DNA of 64,000 nucleotides from Rhodoplanes sp046000175 (GCF_046000175.1 NZ_JBEOMB010000011.1:55755-119754), one strand, 5' to 3'; shown: positions 52,933 to 62,703, counted from the first letter of the stretch. The notes: a model not told the origin generated them from the sequence alone. Made by a program: numbers and translations.

Positions 52933-53646
52933 ATGGCTCGTCGCGACTCCGCATCGGTGGAGATCACCCCCGAGGTGCTGCTGAAGGCCTATGCCTGCGG
53001 CATCTTTCCGATGGCCGAGAGCGCCGAGGATCCGGCCCTCTACTGGATCGAGCCCGAGCAGCGCGGCGTCATCCCGCTGGAGGGCCTGCAGGTGACGTCG
53101 CGGCTCGCCCGCACGATCCGCTCGGAGCGGTTCACCGTGGTGGCCGATCGCGACTTCGAGGCGGTGATCGACGGCTGCGCCGAGCCGGCGCCGGGGCGCA
53201 CCCGCACCTGGATCAACACGCGGATCCGGAAGCTCTACGGGCGGCTGTTCGAGATCGGCCGGGCCCACACGGTCGAGGTCTACGACGGCGACGCGCTGGT
53301 CGGCGGGCTCTACGGGGTCAGTCTCGGCTGCGCCTTCTTCGGCGAGAGCATGTTCCACCGCGAGCGCGACGCCTCGAAGGTGGCGCTCGTGCATCTCGTG
53401 GCGCGGCTGCGCGCCGGCGGCTTCCGGCTGCTCGACACCCAGTTCGTCACCGACCATCTGCGCCGCTTCGGCGCCGTCGAGGTGTCGCGACGCGCCTACC
53501 ACAAGCTGCTCGCCGCCGCGCTGGTCGGCGAGGCGGACTTTGCGGCCCTGCCCGTCGACGTGCCGATCCCGGGGGCGCAGGTGATGGAGCTGGTGCGCGC
53601 CGCACCCGGCACCGCGGCGCCCCTGCCCGGCCCGGGCTCGCTCTAG
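52933..53646 (+). CDS. aat: Leucyl/phenylalanyl-tRNA-protein transferase (237 aa)
   Basis: Adds Leu or Phe to N-terminal Arg/Lys residues, marking proteins for ClpAPS degradation (N-end rule). Typical segments are LLKAYACGIFPMAES, YWIEPEQRGVIPLE, TRTWINTRIRKLYGRLFEIGRAHTVEVYD, the core GGLYGVSLGCAFFGESMFHRERDASKVAL and LLDTQFVTDHLRRFGAVEVSRRAYHKLL. Length is normal for alphaproteobacteria. Start MARRDSASVEITPEVLL. In related genomes it sits in the accBC / DUF2155 / NDUFA12 neighbourhood, as here. Confidence 0.96.
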   Translation: MARRDSASVEITPEVLLKAYACGIFPMAESAEDPALYWIEPEQRGVIPLEGLQVTSRLARTIRSERFTVVADRDFEAVIDGCAEPAPGRTRTWINTRIRKLYGRLFEIGRAHTVEVYDGDALVGGLYGVSLGCAFFGESMFHRERDASKVALVHLVARLRAGGFRLLDTQFVTDHLRRFGAVEVSRRAYHKLLAAALVGEADFAALPVDVPIPGAQVMELVRAAPGTAAPLPGPGSL

Positions 53647-53681
53647 AGCAGTTTTTCGGTTGTCACGGATCGGCCCCGATT

Positions 53682-53760
53682 TCCGCTCCTCCCCGCGAAG
53701 GCGGCGACCCAGGGGCCGCACATGACGCCCTGGATTCCCGCTTCCGCGGGAATGCGCGGA
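53682..53760. repeat. Diverged extragenic palindromic repeat, copy 3
   Basis: Related to the copies at 17132 and 44555 (CCCCGCGAAGGCGG, CCAGGGGCCGC, GGATTCCCGC...GCGGGAATGCGCGG), but with another arrangement of the arms. It lies between the convergent aat and chemoreceptor genes. Confidence 0.65.
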
Positions 53761-53803
53761 GTGTGGGTCGACGTCAGCGAAAACCTCTGTAGCCGGGCTC
53801 GCG

Positions 53804-54913
53804 CTAGCCGGCCTTGCGGACGATGACGCCGTACCAGCCGAGGCCCTTGTAGGTCTCGTAGCCGGGCGTCGCGTGGAAGGCGACGAGCGCGCCGGACGGA
53901 TCGTGGAAGCAGCCGGAGCGGCGGCCGTCGGTCTTCAGCGGCAGATGCTCGGCGAGAATCCCGGCGCCGTCGGAGGCGGCGATCACCCGCAGGCGGCGAT
54001 CGACCAGCAGCACCCGAACGCGCGCGTCGTCGCCGACCCGCACGCCGGACACGATGGCGCGGGCCTGCGGCTCCCAGTCGAAATGAATGGCGAGGATGCC
54101 GAGGATCTTGCCGTCGGTGCGGCCGCCCTCGCGCACCGTCGCGCAATAGGTCGCGACCTGGGCGTCGCCGAGCTTGGGCTGGCGCTCGATGTCGCCGGCG
54201 ACGTAGTCGTCGCCGGAGCGCAGCGCCCGCGCCTCGCGGAACCACGACTCGGTCGCGACGCTCGTGCCCTGCACGGCGAAGCGATCGGGGCGGCCGTTGG
54301 CGAGGACCGTGCCGTCGAGATCGCACAGCCACAGATCGAGATAGACCGTGTAGGCGGCGAGGATGACGCCGAGCCGCTCGGACGCGTAGGCGCGCGCCGC
54401 CGGGCTCGCCTCGGCCGCGCAGGACACGACCGCCGAGTCGGTCGCCCACCAGCGCACGTCGCAGGTGCGCTCGTACAGGTTCCGGTCGATCAGCTCGACG
54501 GCGTTGAGCGACAGGTCGACCATGCGGTCGGCCATCGACTGCTCGGTCATCTGGGCGATCGACGACATCAGCGCGCCGGTGCGCCGGGTGAGCTGGGTCT
54601 CGAGGTCGCCGGCGAGGGCGTCGATCTGCTGGCCGACCGCCCGCACCTCCTGGGCGACGACCGCGAAGCCGCGGCCGTGCTCGCCGGCCCGCGCGCTCTC
54701 GATCAGAGCGTTGAGAGCCAGCATCTTCATCTGGTTGGTGATCTGCTGGATCGCCCGGGTCTTGTCGCAGGCGATCCGGTTGACCTCGGCGGTGAGCGAT
54801 TCGGTCAGGCCCGAGATGTCCGTCGTCGTCTCGGAGGGGCCGCCGTCGCGCAGGACGGCCGCCGACTGGTTCGATGGGGGCATGTCGAACACCGTCGAAA
54901 GCAGGCTGAACAA
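53804..54913 (-). CDS. Soluble chemoreceptor with N-terminal signalling tip and C-terminal sensor-like region (369 aa)
   Basis: A cytoplasmic chemotaxis receptor with inverted order. Residues ~25-135 contain the receptor hairpin tip QITNQMKMLALNALIESARAGEHGRGFAVVAQEVRAVGQQ, the CheA/CheW-binding part. Residues ~150-360 look like a Cache/PAS-type sensor (YLDLWLCDLDGTVLANGRPDRF, ESWFREARALRSGDDYVAGDI, ILGILAIHFDWEPQARAI). No membrane helix, no HAMP and very short signalling helices are seen, so it cannot be a classical receptor. Two Cys (RTCDVRWW, VVSCAAE) lie in the linker. It may control a cytoplasmic cluster or a non-flagellar pathway. Confidence 0.85.
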   Translation of the reverse strand: MFSLLSTVFDMPPSNQSAAVLRDGGPSETTTDISGLTESLTAEVNRIACDKTRAIQQITNQMKMLALNALIESARAGEHGRGFAVVAQEVRAVGQQIDALAGDLETQLTRRTGALMSSIAQMTEQSMADRMVDLSLNAVELIDRNLYERTCDVRWWATDSAVVSCAAEASPAARAYASERLGVILAAYTVYLDLWLCDLDGTVLANGRPDRFAVQGTSVATESWFREARALRSGDDYVAGDIERQPKLGDAQVATYCATVREGGRTDGKILGILAIHFDWEPQARAIVSGVRVGDDARVRVLLVDRRLRVIAASDGAGILAEHLPLKTDGRRSGCFHDPSGALVAFHATPGYETYKGLGWYGVIVRKAG

Positions 54914-55097
54914 GGATTAGGAAAGCAATTAATCGGCCTAAGTCTTACGGATGAATTAAAAGACTGTCGACTGTACTGCCGATAGAATGAGCAGCACCGA
55001 ATCGCGCCCAGGACATCGCGCCCAGGACATCGCGGCAAACACGTCGCAGCCAGCACGATCATGGCCGCGGGGCGACAGGCCGGCGGGGGGGGCGGCG

Positions 55098-56042
55098 TTA
55101 CTGGACGCGCGGCGCGGCCGGGATCGCCTGCGCCGCCGGCGGCCGCGGCTGGCGCTGCTGACGCTGCTGCTGGCGTTGCGGCGGTGGCGCCGCGGCCGGC
55201 GGCGGCGCGGGAGGCGGCGCCTCGGCGACATTGGCAGCGCCTTTGCAGTCCGACAGCCACACGTCGTAGATCGAGTGCTCGACGCCGTGCAGGCCCGGGC
55301 TCGCCGCGAACATCCAGCCACGGAACAGCTTCTTCACCTCGCCCTGGAGCGTCACCTCGTCGACCTCGACGAAGCCCGTGGTATTGGGCGCCTCCGTCGG
55401 TGGCCGGGTGTAGCAGGCGCGCGGGCGAACCTGGAGGGCGCCGTACTGCACGGTCTCGCCGAGCGACACCTCGAAGCGGGTGATGCGGCCCGTGATCTTG
55501 TCGAGGCCGGAGAAGATCGCGATCGGGTTCGGCACCTTCACGGTCGGCACCTCGGTGACGACCTCCTCGGGCAGCTGCGGGACGGCCGGTGCGGAGGCCG
55601 GGGGCGCAGCGCCGCCGGCCGGAGGCGGCGCGGTCGCGGTGGCGGGCCCGGTGCCCGGCGCCGCCGCAGGCGGCTGACCAGGCCGGGCCGCGCCGGCGGG
55701 CGGCGCCAACGGGGTCGGCCCGGGGGCCGGAGCCGTCGCGGCGCCGGACGGCGGCGCCAGCGGCTGCGATTCGATTCCCTGCGACCCGCCTCCGGGCAAG
55801 GCTCCGCGACGCTCAGGATAGGGCGGCGGCGCAGTGTCGAACCGGTCGGGCGGCAGCGGCGTGACGGGCTGCAGGGATCCGGGCGGCGGCAACGGCTCGC
55901 GACGGGTCGGGACCGAGGACGGCGGCCGCGGCGGCGGCTCGCCGAAGATCGAGCCGAACTGGGCGGCGGCCGGCGCCACCGTCACCAGAAGGCCGAGAAG
56001 AACGAGCGGCGCGCGCGCAAAACCTGACATGGATCTCGTCAT
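55098..56042 (-). CDS. DUF2155 domain-containing exported protein (314 aa)
   Basis: An exported protein with an N-terminal signal peptide (VLLGLLVTVAPAAAQF), a long Pro/Ala-rich linker (about 30-165) and the DUF2155 domain: IAIFSGLDKITGRITRFEVSLGETVQYGALQVRPRACYTRPPTEAPNTTGFVEVDEV, then GWMFAASPGLHGVEHSIYDVWLSDC. The tail is Pro/Gln-rich. The family is alphaproteobacterial and of unknown function. It is encoded together with NDUFA12-type genes, suggesting a link to the respiratory chain or envelope. ATG 56042 chosen; 56030 is an alternative. Confidence 0.88.
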   Translation of the reverse strand: MTRSMSGFARAPLVLLGLLVTVAPAAAQFGSIFGEPPPRPPSSVPTRREPLPPPGSLQPVTPLPPDRFDTAPPPYPERRGALPGGGSQGIESQPLAPPSGAATAPAPGPTPLAPPAGAARPGQPPAAAPGTGPATATAPPPAGGAAPPASAPAVPQLPEEVVTEVPTVKVPNPIAIFSGLDKITGRITRFEVSLGETVQYGALQVRPRACYTRPPTEAPNTTGFVEVDEVTLQGEVKKLFRGWMFAASPGLHGVEHSIYDVWLSDCKGAANVAEAPPPAPPPAAAPPPQRQQQRQQRQPRPPAAQAIPAAPRVQ

Positions 56043-56280
56043 CCGAAGCGGAATCCGAAGCGGGGGCGGCACGCCGGCGGCGCGCCGGAGCGGCGCGCTC
56101 GCGCGGCGGCGCGCTCGCGAGGAGGCGCAATTAACACGCGGATTGCGGCATCGGAAGGGAAACGAAACGGCTTTCGCGCCTGGAGTTTTCCCGGTGCGAC
56201 CGAGCCCGGTGCGGCGGCGCGCGGAGCGACCGAGCGCGGCGCCGGCGATCCGGCTCCGACGGGCCGGTGCCCGGCGGACC

Positions 56281-56697
56281 TCAGCGCCCCGGCGTCCAGG
56301 CCTTGTAGTCGCCGGTCGCCGCCGGCCGGCGATTCTGGGCGAGCGTCGAGCCGGGCGGCCGCCAGGCGTTCGGCGTGCCGGTCAGGTTCGGCTTGTGCGG
56401 CTTCCACCACTCGCGCGGCGTCACGACTTCGGCGGTCGGCGGCACGTCGACGGTGTGATGGATCCAGCCGTGCCACTCGGGCGGGATGCGCGAGGGCTCG
56501 GCGAGCCCGTTGTAGATCACCCAGCGGCGCTCGAAGCCGAGCGCCGGGCTGATCCGCCCGCCCTTCTCCCGGTAGTACATGTTGCCCTGGTCGTCCTGGC
56601 CGACCAGCTCGCCGTGGCGCGCCGTCCACCACTGCGTCCCGAAGGTCTGGCCGTTCCACCACGTGAACACGCGCGTCAGGAAGGTCTTCAGGTCCAT
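56281..56697 (-). CDS. NADH:ubiquinone oxidoreductase accessory subunit, NDUFA12 type (138 aa)
   Basis: Homologue of mitochondrial complex I subunit B17.2/NDUFA12: WWNGQTFGTQWWTARHGELVGQDDQGNMYYREKGG, RRWVIYNGLAEPSRIPPEWHGWIHHTVDVPP, then WWKPHKPNLTGTPNAWRPPGS. This subunit is found in alphaproteobacteria and mitochondria and binds the peripheral arm of complex I. The gene is upstream of and co-directional with the DUF2155 gene, the conserved pairing. No other nuo genes are present. Confidence 0.95.
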   Translation of the reverse strand: MDLKTFLTRVFTWWNGQTFGTQWWTARHGELVGQDDQGNMYYREKGGRISPALGFERRWVIYNGLAEPSRIPPEWHGWIHHTVDVPPTAEVVTPREWWKPHKPNLTGTPNAWRPPGSTLAQNRRPAATGDYKAWTPGR

Positions 56698-56922
56698 CGT
56701 CCACCTGCAAGGGCCGGAGGCTTTGCGCGTTTCTGCCACCCGGCTGCCGCGAAGTCCAGCCGGCCGCGGCCGGCACCGAGGCGTGATCGCGCCGCCCGAC
56801 GCGACCTCCCGGGCACCCGCGCGGCCGCCCCGGAACCGCGTGGGAGACCGCCTGTTGACCTCCTATGCTGCGCTGCGGGAGCAGTCCCGCGCAGCCGCAG
56901 CCGAACCGAGAGGGAGGGCAGA

Positions 56923-58137
56923 TTGGGTCTCATCGACAATCTGTTGGCGGCAATTCTGGAAGTCCTTTCGAAGGTGCCGGGCAGCGTCGTGGGGCTGGTC
57001 GTCCTGGCCGTGGCGGTCGTCGTCGTGCTCGCCCTGCATGCGCTGGTCGGCCGGCTGCTCCGCCGCATCTTCCGGGCGCGCCCGTTCGTGCTGACGCTGC
57101 TCGAGCGCAGCCGCGGCCCGACTCGCCTGGCGACCGTGATCTTCGTCGTCGCCGTGCTGCTGCCGGCCCTGCCGTTCGATTCGACCGCCGCCGACATCGC
57201 CGTGAAGCTGCTCGGCGTCGTCTTCGTCATGCTGCTCGGCTGGATCGCCATGATCGCGGTCGATCTCGGCGCCGCCTTCTACATGCGCGGCTACCGGAGC
57301 GAGGTGCCGAACGATCCGCTCGCCCGCAAGCACCTGACCCAGGTGCGGATCCTGCGCCGCGTCGCCGCCATCCTGGTGGTCGTGGTGACGGCCGCGGCGG
57401 CGCTGATGAACTTCGAGACGGTGCGGCAGTACGGTGTCAGCCTGTTCGCCTCGGCCGGCGCGGCGGGTCTCGTGGTCGGCCTCGCGGCGCGGCCCTTGTT
57501 CTCCAACCTGATCGCCGGCGTGCAGCTCGCCATGACCCAGCCGATCCGCCTCGGCGATGCCGTGATCGTCGAGGGGGAATGGGGCGAGATCGAAGAGATC
57601 ACATCGACTTACGTGGTCGTGCGCATCTGGGATCTGCGCCGTCTCATCGTCCCGCTCACGTACTTCATCGAGAAGCCGTTCCAGAACTGGACCCGCGAGA
57701 ACCCGGCGCTGTTCGGTGCCGTGATGCTCTATGTCGACTACGCCGTGCCGGTCGACCGGCTGCGGGCGAAGCTCGAGGAGGTCGCCAAGGGCTCGCCCCT
57801 GTGGGATGGCCGGGTCTGCGCCCTGCAGGTCACCGACGCGACCGAGCGCACCATGGAGCTGCGCGCCCTCGTCAGCGCCCGCACGGCCGGCGAAGCCTTC
57901 GACCTGCGCTGCGACGTGCGCGAAAGGATGATCGCTTTCCTGCGCGAGGCGCACCCCGAAGGGCTGCCGCATGTCCGGGCCGAGGTCGCCGGCCACCCGG
58001 ACCCGGCGGCGCCGGCCCACTTCGTCGCGCCCGGTCGGACAGCCGACCCGACGCCGTCGGCCGGGCGGCGCTCTTTCCCGGCGCCCTCTCACGCGACGCC
58101 CGGCCGAGCCGCCCGGCCGGTCCGCGAGCCCGCCTGA
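56923..58137 (+). CDS. MscS-family mechanosensitive ion channel (404 aa)
   Basis: Second channel of this superfamily in the window. Hydrophobic helices are at ~15-45, 70-95, 97-120, 150-172 and a pore helix at ~178-208 (YGVSLFASAGAAGLVVGLAARPLFSNLIAG). Next comes the beta domain MTQPIRLGDAVIVEGEWGEIEEITSTYVVVRIWDLRRLIVPLTYFIEKPFQNWTR, which differs from EcMscS in lacking the GxNG pattern. The C-terminal ~60 residues are Pro/Ala/Arg-rich. It starts at TTG directly after GGGAGGGCAGA; no ATG or GTG fits. The unusual start suggests low expression. Confidence 0.9.
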   Translation: MGLIDNLLAAILEVLSKVPGSVVGLVVLAVAVVVVLALHALVGRLLRRIFRARPFVLTLLERSRGPTRLATVIFVVAVLLPALPFDSTAADIAVKLLGVVFVMLLGWIAMIAVDLGAAFYMRGYRSEVPNDPLARKHLTQVRILRRVAAILVVVVTAAAALMNFETVRQYGVSLFASAGAAGLVVGLAARPLFSNLIAGVQLAMTQPIRLGDAVIVEGEWGEIEEITSTYVVVRIWDLRRLIVPLTYFIEKPFQNWTRENPALFGAVMLYVDYAVPVDRLRAKLEEVAKGSPLWDGRVCALQVTDATERTMELRALVSARTAGEAFDLRCDVRERMIAFLREAHPEGLPHVRAEVAGHPDPAAPAHFVAPGRTADPTPSAGRRSFPAPSHATPGRAARPVREPA

Positions 58138-58845
58138 CCAGCGGCTCCCGCTCCCGAGTCGCCGGCGGCGACTCGGGGCCGCGCGGCCCGGCGGCCCCGA
58201 CGCCCTCCCCCGGCACCGGCACCGGCCCGAAGCCTACCGAAATACCTTTGCGGGCTTGCACGGGCGCCGACCTTCCACACCCGATTTGGTGTCGCTGTGA
58301 CGGCCGTGTGACACTGGTTGGGAGCAGCATCCTACCGAGCCGCATCCGGGTCCGTCCGAGGCTTTACAGAATCCGGACTGGATTCCAGAGGGTTGCCGAG
58401 CCGTTAAAATTATCCCCGGAATTCTTCCCCGCGCCCACCACATTTAGGGGATGATTCAGACTCTCACGCTAATCCTTGACTGCCTCGGCGGAGTCGGCCT
58501 AGCGTTCGGGCCCTGCGGCGCGGCTGGTACGACGTCCACGCCGGACGGATCCCTGAGGCTTGCGACAGACCTCCACCGGGGCCAATTGCCCTCGTGGACA
58601 CCCTTTGTCGCGCCCACGCCTCACCCAACGGGGAGCCTTCCGGCCGACGTCGAACACGAGACCGGGACCGCGCGCGGATCACCGGCGAGTAGCGGGCGTT
58701 CAGTCGGAGCACGGAGCCGATGAGTGGGGTCGCGGGCCGTTCGGCACGCGACGACGAATGGGGTCGCGAGTCTTTCGGGTCGCGACGGGGATGACTTTCG
58801 GACGCGTCCGCACGGGGCGCGGCCGGGCAAGGCAAGAGGCCAGAG
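58138..58845. other. 700-bp intergenic region upstream of nrdJ
   Basis: No gene is supported; a 90-codon frame at 58451 lacks a ribosome binding site and protein-like composition. The segment 58370-58470 is AT-richer and probably carries the nrdJ promoter. No NrdR box or B12 riboswitch was recognised. Related GGGGTCGCG motifs recur around 58725-58790. Confidence 0.5.
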
Positions 58846-61800
58846 ATGCGGATCGAGCGGCGCTACACCAAGGACGGGCAGTCTCCTTACGCGGACATTC
58901 CGTTCCGCCTGACCCAGAGCGAGATCCGCAACCCGGACGGCTCGGTGGTGTTCCGTGCCGACGCCGTCGAGGTGCCGGCCGCCTGGTCGCAGGTCGCCTC
59001 CGACGTGCTGGCCCAGAAGTATTTCCGCAAGGCGGGCGTGGCGGCGCGCTTGAAGAAGGTCGAGGAGGAGACGGTCCCGTCCTGGCTGTGGCGCTCGGCG
59101 CCGGACGAGGCGGCGCTGGCCGCCCTGCCCGAGAAGGAGCGGTTCGTCGGCGAGAGCTCGGCCCGGCAGGTGTTCGACCGGCTCGCCGGCACCTGGACCT
59201 ACTGGGGCTGGAAGGGCGGCTATTTCGACGCCGAGGCGGACGCGCAGGCCTTCTTCGACGAGCTGCGCTACATGCTCGCGATGCAGATGGTGGCGCCGAA
59301 CTCGCCGCAGTGGTTCAACACCGGCCTGCACTGGGCCTACGGCATCGACGGCCCGAGCCAGGGCCACCACTACGTCGACTTCAAGACCGGCAAACTGCAC
59401 CGCTCCAAGTCGGCCTACGAGCACCCGCAGCCGCACGCCTGCTTCATCCAGTCGATCCAGGACGACCTCGTCAACGAGGGCGGGATCATGGATCTGTGGG
59501 TGCGCGAGGCGCGCCTGTTCAAGTACGGCTCCGGCACCGGCACGAACTTCTCCCGCCTGCGCGGCGAGGGCGAGAAACTCTCCGGCGGCGGCAAGTCGTC
59601 GGGCCTGATGAGCTTCCTCAAGATCGGCGACCGCGCAGCCGGCGCCATCAAGTCGGGCGGCACCACGCGCCGCGCCGCCAAGATGGTGATCGTCGACGTC
59701 GACCATCCCGACATCGAGAAGTACATCGACTGGAAGGTGACCGAGGAGCAGAAGGTCGCCGCGCTCGTCACCGGCTCGCGCATCGCCCAGCGCCATCTGC
59801 GCGCCGTGATGAAGGCCTGCGTCAACTGCCAGGGCTCCGGAGACGACTGCTTCACGCCGGAGAAGAACCCGGTCCTCAAGCGCGAGATCAAGGCCGCGCG
59901 GAAAAATCATGTGCCCGACAACGCGATCAAGCGGGTGATCCAGCTGGCGCGCCAGGGCTACAAGGACATCGAGTTCCCGATCTACGACACCGACTGGGAC
60001 TCGGAGGCCTATCTCACCGTCTCGGGCCAGAACTCCAACAATTCGGTGCGGGTGACGGACGACTTCCTGAAGGCCGTCGAGTCCGATCGCGACTGGGACC
60101 TCACCTGGCGCACCAAGGGCAAGGTCGCCAAGACCGTGAAGGCGGCCGAGCTGTGGGAGAAGATCGCCAACGCCGCCTGGGCGTCGGCCGATCCGGGCCT
60201 GCAGTTCCACACCACCATCAACGACTGGCACACCTGCCCGGCCTCGGGGCCGATCCGCGCCTCGAACCCGTGCTCCGAGTACATGTTCCTCGACGACACG
60301 GCGTGCAATCTCGCCTCGATGAACCTTCTGACCTTCCGGCAGAAGGGTGACACGGCGGGCGCCTTCGCGTTCGACGTCGAGGGCTACGAGCACACCGTGC
60401 GGCTGTGGACCATCGTGCTCGAGATCTCTGTGCTGATGGCGCAGTTTCCGTCCAAGGAGATCGCCCAGCTCTCCTACGAGTACCGCACCCTCGGCCTCGG
60501 CTACGCCAATCTCGGCGGCCTGTTGATGTCGACCGGCATCCCGTATGATTCCGACGCGGGCCGGGCGATCTGCGGCGCGCTGTCGGCCATCATGACCGGC
60601 GTCTCTTACGCGACCTCGGCCGAGATGGCGTCGATCCTCGGCGCCTTCCCGGGCTACAAGAAGAACCGCGAGCACATGCTCCGCGTGGTGCGCAACCATC
60701 GCCGCGCCGCGCACGGCGAGAAGCACGCCTACGAGAAGCTGCAGACGCTGCCGATGCGGCTCGACCATCACGCCTGCCCGGACAAGCGGCTGGTCGACCA
60801 CGCCATGCTGGCCTGGGACAAGGCGCTGACGCTCGGCACCGAGTACGGCTTCCGCAACGCCCAGGCGACCGTGATCGCGCCGACCGGCACGATCGGCCTG
60901 GTGATGGACTGCGACACCACCGGCATCGAGCCCGACTTCGCGCTGGTGAAGTTCAAGAAGCTCGCCGGCGGCGGCTACTTCAAGATCATCAACCGCGCCG
61001 TGCCCGAAGCCCTGCGGGCGTTGGGTTACACGGAAGCTCAGATCTCGGACATCGAGGCCTACGCGGTCGGCCGCGGCACGCTCGCCGACGCGCCCGGCAT
61101 CAACCACAAGGCGCTCGAGGCGAAGGGCTTCACGCCCGACATCATCGCCAAGGTCGAGAAGGCGCTGCCGACGGCGTTCGACATCAAGTTCGCGTTCAAC
61201 AAGTGGACGCTCGGCGAGGCCTTCTGCACCGACACGCTCGGCCTCTCGCCCGAGGAGCTCGCCAAGCCGTCCTTCGACATGCTGGGCGCGCTCGGCTTCA
61301 CCAAGCGCGAGATCGAGGCCGCCAACGTGTTCGTCTGCGGCGCCATGACGGTCGAGGGCGCGCCGCATCTGAAGCCCGAGCACTATCCGGTGTTCGACTG
61401 CGCCAATGCCTGCGGCCGCAACGGCAAGCGCTTCCTCTCGGTCGAGAGCCACATCCGCATGATGGCGGCGGCCCAGCCGTTCATCTCGGGCGCCATCTCC
61501 AAGACCATCAACATGCCGAACGAGGCGACGGTCGAGGACTGCAAGGCGGCCTACATGCTGTCGTGGAAGCTCGCCCTCAAGGCGAACGCGCTCTATCGCG
61601 ACGGCTCCAAGCTGTCGCAGCCGCTCTCCGCCCAGCTCGTCGCCGACGACGAGGAGGACGACGATCACGACATCGACGCCTTCCTGGAGAAGCCGATGGC
61701 GGCGCGCGCCGCGGCGCTCTCGGAAAAGATCGTCGAGAAGGTGGTCGAGCGCATCGTGGTGATGCGCGAGCGCGAGAAGATGCCGGACCGCCGCAAGGGC

Positions 61801-62658
61801 TACACCCAGAAGGCCGTGGTCGGCGGCCACAAGGTCTATCTGCGCACCGGCGAGTACGACGACGGCCGGCTCGGCGAGATCTTCATCGACATGCACAAGG
61901 AGGGCGCCGCCCTTCGGTCGCTGTTGAACAACTTCGCCATCGCGGTGTCGCTCGGCCTGCAATACGGCGTGCCGCTGGAAGAGTATGTCGAGGCCTTCAC
62001 GTTCACGCGCTTCGAGCCGTCCGGCCCGGTGCAGGGCAACGACTCGATCAAGTACGCGACCTCGATCCTCGACTACGTGTTCCGCGAGCTCGCGGTCTCC
62101 TACATGTCGCGCTTCGACCTCGCCCATGTCGACCCGTCGACCACGGGCGGCTTCGACGCGCTCGGCAAGGGCGTGAGCGAGGGCAAGATCGAGCCGAGCC
62201 CGGCCGCCAAGTACGTCTCGAAGGGCCTCACCCGCTCGCGCACCGACAAGCTCGTCGTCATGCCGGGCGGCCACGCCGGGCATGTCGCGGCCCCTGCCCC
62301 GGCGGGCGGCAGCCATGCCGACAACCGCGCCGCGGCCGCGCCGCCGACCGCACTGGCGGGCCACGCGCCGTCCAACGTCGCGCCCTTCGCCCGCGCGGGC
62401 GGCGGCGCCGCGGCGGCCCTGAAGGCGGAGCCCGCCGTGCGCACCGCGCTCGACGAACTGCCCTGGCAGGAGCCGACCCCGACCCAGAAGGCCGAGGCCC
62501 GCGCCGACGCCAAAGCCCACGCCGCCGAAAAGCGCGCCGAGGCCAAGGCCCAAGGCTACGAAGGCGAAGCCTGCGGCGAATGCGGCAATTTTACTTTGGT
62601 CCGCAACGGCACGTGCATGAAGTGCAACACGTGCGGAAGCACGACGGGGTGTTCGTGA
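58846..62658 (+). CDS. nrdJ: Vitamin B12-dependent (class II) ribonucleotide reductase (1270 aa)
   Basis: Reduces ribonucleotides to deoxyribonucleotides with an adenosylcobalamin radical, with or without oxygen. It starts MRIERRYTKDGQSPYADIPF. Landmarks are GTNFSRLRGEGEKLSGGGKSSGLMSFL, SGQNSNNSVRVTDDFLKAV, the active-site NPCSEYMFLDDTACNLASMN, IAPTGTIGLVMDCDTTGIEPD and a C-terminal Cys-rich element (ACGECGNFTLVRNGTCMKCNTCG) that relays electrons from thioredoxin. There is an Ala-rich linker before that tail (~1150-1210). No ATP-cone is seen at the N-terminus. Size agrees with alphaproteobacterial NrdJ. AAGAGG precedes the ATG. Confidence 0.97.
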   Translation: MRIERRYTKDGQSPYADIPFRLTQSEIRNPDGSVVFRADAVEVPAAWSQVASDVLAQKYFRKAGVAARLKKVEEETVPSWLWRSAPDEAALAALPEKERFVGESSARQVFDRLAGTWTYWGWKGGYFDAEADAQAFFDELRYMLAMQMVAPNSPQWFNTGLHWAYGIDGPSQGHHYVDFKTGKLHRSKSAYEHPQPHACFIQSIQDDLVNEGGIMDLWVREARLFKYGSGTGTNFSRLRGEGEKLSGGGKSSGLMSFLKIGDRAAGAIKSGGTTRRAAKMVIVDVDHPDIEKYIDWKVTEEQKVAALVTGSRIAQRHLRAVMKACVNCQGSGDDCFTPEKNPVLKREIKAARKNHVPDNAIKRVIQLARQGYKDIEFPIYDTDWDSEAYLTVSGQNSNNSVRVTDDFLKAVESDRDWDLTWRTKGKVAKTVKAAELWEKIANAAWASADPGLQFHTTINDWHTCPASGPIRASNPCSEYMFLDDTACNLASMNLLTFRQKGDTAGAFAFDVEGYEHTVRLWTIVLEISVLMAQFPSKEIAQLSYEYRTLGLGYANLGGLLMSTGIPYDSDAGRAICGALSAIMTGVSYATSAEMASILGAFPGYKKNREHMLRVVRNHRRAAHGEKHAYEKLQTLPMRLDHHACPDKRLVDHAMLAWDKALTLGTEYGFRNAQATVIAPTGTIGLVMDCDTTGIEPDFALVKFKKLAGGGYFKIINRAVPEALRALGYTEAQISDIEAYAVGRGTLADAPGINHKALEAKGFTPDIIAKVEKALPTAFDIKFAFNKWTLGEAFCTDTLGLSPEELAKPSFDMLGALGFTKREIEAANVFVCGAMTVEGAPHLKPEHYPVFDCANACGRNGKRFLSVESHIRMMAAAQPFISGAISKTINMPNEATVEDCKAAYMLSWKLALKANALYRDGSKLSQPLSAQLVADDEEDDDHDIDAFLEKPMAARAAALSEKIVEKVVERIVVMREREKMPDRRKGYTQKAVVGGHKVYLRTGEYDDGRLGEIFIDMHKEGAALRSLLNNFAIAVSLGLQYGVPLEEYVEAFTFTRFEPSGPVQGNDSIKYATSILDYVFRELAVSYMSRFDLAHVDPSTTGGFDALGKGVSEGKIEPSPAAKYVSKGLTRSRTDKLVVMPGGHAGHVAAPAPAGGSHADNRAAAAPPTALAGHAPSNVAPFARAGGGAAAALKAEPAVRTALDELPWQEPTPTQKAEARADAKAHAAEKRAEAKAQGYEGEACGECGNFTLVRNGTCMKCNTCGSTTGCS

Positions 62659-62670
62659 GGGTTTGCACTA

Positions 62671-62703
62671 GTATTGTCGGCTGCCGAAGGCAGCCGACAA
62701 TAC
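62671..62703. terminator. Perfect 15-bp hairpin after nrdJ
   Basis: GTATTGTCGGCTGCC (62671-62685) and its exact complement (62689-62703) flank GAA. There is no T-run, but its place 12 bp after the nrdJ stop fits a terminator or mRNA-stabilising stem. It also marks the boundary to AT-richer DNA. Confidence 0.65.

Noticed and set aside
58451..58723. 90-codon frame upstream of nrdJ
   Set aside because: No SD and low-complexity translation in a promoter region.
58138..58845. Cobalamin riboswitch or NrdR box before the B12-dependent reductase
   Set aside because: I looked for the conserved B12-box and paired NrdR boxes and could not find a convincing match by eye.
58621..62553. 1310-codon open frame on the minus strand
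   Set aside because: It is antisense to nrdJ and arises from GC-rich third positions; its translation is Arg/Gly/His-rich with no domain.
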